Shown in pieces: positions 13,032-16,650 of a stretch of 16,650 nt of DNA. The stretch lies in the NCBI GenBank assembly GCA_905216215.1, contig CAJMSZ010000046.1, positions 1 through 16,650 of the forward strand, written 5' to 3'. This DNA is from an uncultured bacterium (GTDB taxonomy: Bacteria; Bacillota; Clostridia; Lachnospirales; Lachnospiraceae). The position numbers and the translations under genes were made by a program. The notes beneath the pieces were generated by a model, which made no database searches, was not told the origin of the DNA, and worked only from the letters and a program-made list of their open reading frames with translations. How positions within the stretch are numbered: the stretch's first letter is position 1; every line of letters starts with the position of its first letter.

Positions 13032-14255
13032 ATGGGAATTTATGAAGAACTTCAGGCGCGTGGCCTGATCGCACAGGTAACAGATGAGCCACTGATTCGT
13101 GACTTGGTAAATAATGGAAAGGCAACATTTTATATTGGATTTGACCCAACTGCGGATAGCCTTCATGTAGGACACTTTATGGCACTTTGCCTGATGAAAC
13201 GTCTGCAGGAAGCCGGCAATAAACCAATCGCACTGATCGGTGGAGGAACTGCTATGATCGGAGATCCGTCAGGAAGAACGGATATGCGTAAAATGATGAC
13301 CACAGAGACAATCCAGCACAACTGTGATTGCTTCAAGAAACAGATGAGTCGCTTTATTGATTTTTCGGATGGAAAGGCTTTGATGGTAAATAATGCTGAC
13401 TGGCTGCTTGACCTTAATTATGTAGATGTTCTACGTGAAGTAGGAGCACATTTCAGTGTAAACCGTATGCTGACTGCAGAGTGTTACAAGCAAAGAATGG
13501 AAAAGGGTCTCAGCTTCCTTGAATTTAATTACATGATTATGCAGAGTTACGATTTCTACATGTTATACCAGAAATACGGATGTAATCTTCAGTTTGGCGG
13601 GGATGACCAGTGGAGCAACATGCTTGGCGGAACAGAACTCATTCGTCGTAAACTCGGCAAAGATGCCAGTGCCATGACCATTACACTTCTGCTGAATTCC
13701 GAAGGAAAGAAAATGGGAAAAACTCAGTCCGGTGCAGTATGGCTTGACCCGGAAAAGACTTCTCCATTTGAATTCTACCAGTACTGGAGAAATGTGGCAG
13801 ATGCAGATGTGCTGAAATGCCTGCGCATGCTTACATTTCTTCCGTTGGAGCAGATTGACGAGATGGATAAATGGGAGGGTGCGCAGTTAAATACTGCTAA
13901 AGAAATTCTGGCATATGAACTGACAAAGCTTGTCCATGGAGAAGAAGAGGCAGAAAAGGCACAGAAAAGCGCGAAAGAGCTGTTCAGTGCAGGAAATGCA
14001 GCAAATATGCCAACAGAAGAACTGGCAGACGAAGATTTCGCAGATGGAGCAATCGATATTCTGTCTTTACTTGTAAAGAGCACATTGGTGGCATCTAAGT
14101 CCGAAGCGCGTCGTGCAGTGCAGCAGGGTGGTGTAGCTGTGGATGGAGAAAAAGTTTCTGACATTGCAGCAACATTTACAAAAGCAGATTTTGAAGGCGA
14201 AGGAAAGGTACTTAAAAAAGGCAAGAAAAACTTCAGAAAGATTGTTATAAAGTAA
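13032..14255 (+). CDS. tyrS: Tyrosyl-tRNA synthetase
   Basis: The 407-residue class I synthetase attaches tyrosine to tRNA-Tyr. The HIGH signature appears as HVGH (45-48) and the KMSKS loop as KMGKT (227-231). The tyrosine pocket includes Y34 and D38 (FYIGFDPT) and the QFGGDDQWSN segment (187-196). A C-terminal S4-like RNA-binding domain spans roughly 343-407. The ATG at 13032 has AGGAGG 7 nt upstream; the frame extends 12 codons further but without a comparable site. Expression is under the tyrosine T-box directly upstream, which independently supports the amino-acid assignment. The flavin reductase gene starts 34 nt after the stop with no terminator between. Confidence 0.96.
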   Translation: MGIYEELQARGLIAQVTDEPLIRDLVNNGKATFYIGFDPTADSLHVGHFMALCLMKRLQEAGNKPIALIGGGTAMIGDPSGRTDMRKMMTTETIQHNCDCFKKQMSRFIDFSDGKALMVNNADWLLDLNYVDVLREVGAHFSVNRMLTAECYKQRMEKGLSFLEFNYMIMQSYDFYMLYQKYGCNLQFGGDDQWSNMLGGTELIRRKLGKDASAMTITLLLNSEGKKMGKTQSGAVWLDPEKTSPFEFYQYWRNVADADVLKCLRMLTFLPLEQIDEMDKWEGAQLNTAKEILAYELTKLVHGEEEAEKAQKSAKELFSAGNAANMPTEELADEDFADGAIDILSLLVKSTLVASKSEARRAVQQGGVAVDGEKVSDIAATFTKADFEGEGKVLKKGKKNFRKIVIK

Positions 14256-14289
14256 AATATATCGAAAATCACCATGAGGAGATGGAAAG

Positions 14290-14817
14290 ATGAGTTTTAA
14301 AGAAATAAAACCGGAAGAAATGAAAGGAAATCCTTTCGATTTGATCGGAAGACAGTGGATGCTGATCAGTGCCGGAGATGAAGAAAAATGCAATACCATG
14401 ACAGCAAGCTGGGGCGGCCTTGGAGTTATTTGGGGAGAACCTACTGCAACTGCATACATCAGGCAGACTCGTTATACGAAAGAATTTGTGGATAACAATG
14501 AATATTTTACTTTGTCATTCTTTGATTTCAACAAAGAAACAAGAAAGGCATTGTCTCTTTGTGGAAAAGTATCAGGTAGAGATACCGATAAAATCAAAGA
14601 TGCTGGTCTTACACCATATTATGTGGATGGAACGGTTGGATTTGAAGAAGCAAATATGATTTTAATCTGTAAGAAGGTCTATGAACAGTATATGGGACCG
14701 GAAAATTTTGTCTGCAAAGAAAATATTGAGAAGTGGTATGGGGACAATGATTTCCACACTATGTATTTGGGGCAGATTGTAAAAATACTTGTAAAGGAGG
14801 AAGAGGGCTCATGCTAG
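14290..14817 (+). CDS. Flavin reductase-like FMN-binding protein
   Basis: The 175-residue protein belongs to the flavin reductase-like split-barrel group. Typical marks are the flavin-binding NTMTASWGGLGVIWGEP (35-51), the conserved R58 and RYT..F (61-66) phosphate-contact region, the EYFTLSFFD strand (71-79) and the final HTMYLGQIV (156-164). Members reduce or hold FMN and serve varied oxidoreductase roles, so substrate and partner cannot be told. It follows tyrS by 34 nt, with GAGGAG ahead of the ATG, and overlaps maf by 7 nt. It is therefore likely read in one transcript with tyrS, maf and the methyltransferase. Confidence 0.8.
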   Translation: MSFKEIKPEEMKGNPFDLIGRQWMLISAGDEEKCNTMTASWGGLGVIWGEPTATAYIRQTRYTKEFVDNNEYFTLSFFDFNKETRKALSLCGKVSGRDTDKIKDAGLTPYYVDGTVGFEEANMILICKKVYEQYMGPENFVCKENIEKWYGDNDFHTMYLGQIVKILVKEEEGSC

Positions 14818-15404
14818 AAAAAGCGACTGTGATTCTGGCATCTGCTTCTCCGAGAAGAACAGAACTTCTCAAACAGGCAGGCATTGCGCATATTATCATG
14901 CCGGCAACCTGTGACGAACAAACCTCGGCAACGCAACCAGAGCAGTATGTAATGGAACTTGCGGAAAGAAAAGCTGCTGACGTGCTGGCGTGTTATGTGA
15001 AAGACCACTCCGGTGAGTCAGTTATAGTAATCGGATCGGATACGGTGGTATCTGTAGATGGAAAGATACTTGGAAAACCGAAAACAGAGGAGGAAGCGTT
15101 TACTATGCTTTCTTCTCTGCAAAACCATACCCATCAAGTCTATACGGGTGTGGCTGTTCTGGAAAATAAAAATAGAAAAGAAACAAAAAAAGTCTTTTGT
15201 GAACGAAGTGATGTAGAAGTCTATCCGATGACAAAAGAAGAAATTCTTTCCTATATTAAGACCGGTGACTGTATGGATAAGGCAGGGGCTTATGGAGTAC
15301 AGGGGCATTTTGCCATTTACATCAAAGGAATTCATGGAGATTATAATAATATCGTAGGTCTGCCAATTGCCAGACTGTATCAGGAGTTGAAACATGAATC
15401 ATAA
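14811..15404 (+). CDS. maf: Maf-family nucleoside triphosphate pyrophosphatase (dTTP/UTP type)
   Basis: The 197-residue Maf protein hydrolyses non-canonical or excess nucleoside triphosphates to monophosphates. It shows SASPRR (11-16), the K54-containing LAERKA segment, GSDTVV (75-80) with catalytic D77, GKP (88-90) and DKAGAYGVQG (156-165). The R, K and Q residues at these motifs match the YhdE/Maf subgroup acting on dTTP and UTP; this subgroup call is an inference. An AGGAGG site lies inside the end of the flavin reductase gene, which it overlaps by 7 nt. It overlaps the methyltransferase by 11 nt. Confidence 0.9.
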   Translation: MLEKATVILASASPRRTELLKQAGIAHIIMPATCDEQTSATQPEQYVMELAERKAADVLACYVKDHSGESVIVIGSDTVVSVDGKILGKPKTEEEAFTMLSSLQNHTHQVYTGVAVLENKNRKETKKVFCERSDVEVYPMTKEEILSYIKTGDCMDKAGAYGVQGHFAIYIKGIHGDYNNIVGLPIARLYQELKHES

Positions 15405-15999
15405 CGAAAATACATGGGAGCATTTGTTGAAGATTAAAACCAGTGGACGAGATGACTCCGAGGCGGACCCCTGTCATTATCCATACGAACCGACGCCCTA
15501 TTCTGTGTTAGAACGACTGGCAAATAGTGAGTATATAGGAAAAAGAAATGTGCTAATCGATTATGGCTGTGGAAAAGGCAGAGTAGATTTCTTCTTATCC
15601 TATCAGTTGCGTTGCAAAACGATTGGTGTTGAGTACGATGAAAGACTCTATAAAGCAGCACTCCGAAATAAAGAGGCAGCAGTTTCTGGGAGAACTGCCG
15701 AATTTGTACTCGCAAATGCGGAGCGTTATACGGTTCCAACAGAGGTAGACTGCTTCTATTTCTTTAATCCCTTTTCGCTGGAAATATTAAAACATGTGTT
15801 GGGGAAGATTTTGGCTTCTTATTACGAAAAGATACGGGAAATGAAGTTGTTTTTTTATTATCCATCTGATGAATATGTTTCCTGCCTGATGCAGATGGAA
15901 GAATTGGAATTCGAAGATGAGATTTCCTGCAAAGATTTGTTTGAAGGAGACAATCCAAGAGAACGGATTTTGATATTTAAGACGCTGGGAAGTTTGTGA
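15394..15999 (+). CDS. Class I SAM-dependent methyltransferase, substrate unknown
   Basis: The 201-residue protein has a Rossmann methyltransferase core. Motif I is LIDYGCGKGRVDFF (54-67), the acidic ribose contact is E80 in IGVEYD (77-82), and the motif IV position reads FYFFNPF (121-127). An NPF-type motif IV occurs in N-methyltransferases and in unrelated members, so substrate cannot be inferred safely. The N-terminal 50 residues contain PYEPTPYSVLERL, a putative substrate-side helix. The start, with AGGAG upstream, overlaps maf by 11 nt. The stop codon TGA overlaps the ATG of a short downstream ORF. Confidence 0.8.
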   Translation: MNHNENTWEHLLKIKTSGRDDSEADPCHYPYEPTPYSVLERLANSEYIGKRNVLIDYGCGKGRVDFFLSYQLRCKTIGVEYDERLYKAALRNKEAAVSGRTAEFVLANAERYTVPTEVDCFYFFNPFSLEILKHVLGKILASYYEKIREMKLFFYYPSDEYVSCLMQMEELEFEDEISCKDLFEGDNPRERILIFKTLGSL

Positions 16000-16178
16000 T
16001 GTCTGATACAATGACATGTAAATATGGCGTAATCAGAAAAACAGAGTATATGACAGAGGGAGCATTTGTTGGTACATTTAAGGTAATGGTAGAAAAGATG
16101 TTTCATGGAGCTGCAACCGCAAAAGGAGCACTTATCATCACTCCGGAGAAAGTGATTGTAACGCCCCGGTGCAGATAA
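15999..16178 (+). CDS. Short ORF of unknown function, possibly truncated by a frameshift
   Basis: The 59-codon ORF begins at an ATG overlapping the methyltransferase stop (TGATG), a layout that favours coupled translation; GTG at 15996 is an alternative start. The product has no signal peptide or membrane helix, and I recognise no family. It ends at a TAA shortly after a CCCC run (16164-16167). In the other frame from 16166 onward a further 36 sense codons are open to a TGA at 16274-16276 and read like ordinary protein (PVQIIRKKSGEEIPVNLLV). Adding one base in the C run would give a 92-residue product. Either the gene is naturally short, or it carries a frameshift or sequencing error. Confidence 0.4.
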   Translation: MSDTMTCKYGVIRKTEYMTEGAFVGTFKVMVEKMFHGAATAKGALIITPEKVIVTPRCR

Positions 16179-16300
16179 TAAGAAAGAAATCTGGTGAAGA
16201 GATACCAGTAAATTTATTAGTGGCTTCAAAAAATACCATCAGACATATAATCGAAAAAAATGTCAGAATATTCTGAATTGAAGAAATAATAAAAACAGCA

Positions 16301-16329
16301 TTGACAATTCTGGAAAGAAGTGGTAAGAT
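16301..16329 (+). promoter_or_regulatory. rRNA operon promoter P1
   Basis: TTGACA (16301-16306), a 17-bp spacer and TAAGAT (16324-16329), about 270 nt before 16S. The stretch 16179-16300 before it holds only the possible frame extension of the short ORF and a perfect 12-nt palindrome (CAGAATATTCTG, 16264-16275). I see no terminator for the upstream operon. Confidence 0.75.
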
Positions 16330-16336
16330 ACCATTT

Positions 16337-16374
16337 GTCGTCAGGACAGCCACCCTCGAGTGAGCGATGATGAC
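16337..16374 (+). other. Leader hairpin between the two rRNA promoters
   Basis: GTCGTCA (16337-16343) can pair with TGATGAC (16368-16374) with one G-U pair, enclosing a GC-rich loop that contains CTCGAG. It would form only in transcripts from P1. No T run follows, so it is not a simple terminator. Confidence 0.35.
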
Positions 16375-16405
16375 ACCGAGATTTAAAACAAAAATAAAAA
16401 AACTG

Positions 16406-16434
16406 TTGACAAAGCGAAATACTTATGATATTAT
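16406..16434 (+). promoter_or_regulatory. rRNA operon promoter P2
   Basis: TTGACA (16406-16411), a 17-bp spacer and TATTAT (16429-16434), about 105 bp downstream of P1. The A-rich stretch just upstream (16382-16402) resembles an UP element. Tandem promoters of this kind are usual ahead of Firmicute rRNA operons. Confidence 0.8.
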
Positions 16435-16463
16435 AAATAAGCTGTCGCTGAGACAGAAACAAC

Positions 16464-16482
16464 GAACTTTGATAACTGAACA
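16464..16482 (+). promoter_or_regulatory. boxA-like antitermination element in the rRNA leader
   Basis: GAACTTTGATAACTGAACA resembles the leader boxA stretch commonly found upstream of Firmicute 16S genes, where Nus factors bind. It follows a small hairpin CTGTC-GCTGA-GACAG (16442-16456). Assignment rests on resemblance and position. Confidence 0.55.
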
Positions 16483-16522
16483 ATAGACAACAACCTGAAA
16501 ATTCTAAGAGAAATTCAGAACA

Positions 16523-16580
16523 GACATTTAAATGTCAACCTAAAAACAGTAAACAGGAACAGAATTGCCAAGCGATTCTG
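16523..16580 (+). other. Structured 16S precursor leader
   Basis: Two foldable elements precede the mature 16S end: the perfect palindrome GACATTTAAATGTC (16523-16536), and a 9-bp hairpin CAGAATTGC-CAA-GCGATTCTG with one G-U pair (16560-16580). They probably take part in folding or RNase processing of the precursor; this is inferred from position. Confidence 0.4.
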
Positions 16581-16597
16581 AACTGGATGCAAACACT

Positions 16598-16650
<53 letters not shown>

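Noticed and set aside
13775..14275. 166-codon minus-strand ORF antisense to tyrS
   Set aside because: Ser/Phe/Ala-rich composition typical of an antisense shadow; the plus strand encodes the conserved C-terminal half of tyrS.

Overview
The window looks like chromosome of a Gram-positive Clostridia member, most likely a Lachnospiraceae-type gut anaerobe. Grounds: strong AGGAGG ribosome sites, consensus sigma-A promoters with extended -10 elements, a tyrosine T-box leader, the ecfA1-ecfA2-ecfT-truA block, a YitT protein, a small RelQ-type alarmone synthetase, and a cell-wall protein whose sorting signal reads VQTGD rather than LPxTG. The genus is an inference; only the first ~53 nt of a 16S gene are present. 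No phage, IS element, CRISPR array or tRNA was seen.

Layout. (1) 1-1802: the first codons of a minus-strand gene run off the left edge. A divergent plus-strand pair encodes a small HD (p)ppGpp-hydrolase-like protein and a type I asparaginase. (2) 1803-4583: an 866-residue secreted, wall-anchored beta-propeller-like protein, with its own extended -10 promoter, two matching palindromes around that promoter and a perfect bidirectional terminator. (3) 4595-6319, minus strand: a RelQ-like (p)ppGpp synthetase and, upstream of it, a YitT-family membrane protein behind a strong promoter. (4) 6415-9207: a divergent enolase, proC with a perfect consensus promoter lying on the enolase stop codon, and a cyclophilin-type prolyl isomerase ending in a strong terminator. 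(5) 9219-12613: the ECF vitamin/metal transporter core (two ATPases and EcfT) followed by truA. (6) 12642-16178: a tyrosine T-box, tyrS, then a tight run of flavin reductase-like protein, Maf pyrophosphatase, SAM methyltransferase and a short ORF that may be frameshifted. (7) 16179-16650: tandem rRNA promoters, a structured leader with a boxA-like element, and the 5' end of 16S rRNA.

How it fits together: most of the window is housekeeping (translation, tRNA modification, amino-acid metabolism, glycolysis, vitamin uptake energisation). The main accessory element is the surface protein, whose promoter has operator-like twin palindromes. A predicted alarmone hydrolase and an alarmone synthetase sit within 5 kb of each other on opposite strands. 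I saw nothing amounting to a complete new defence or biosynthetic system. The best leads are the surface protein and its control region, the divergent enolase, and the possible frameshifted gene next to the rRNA operon.
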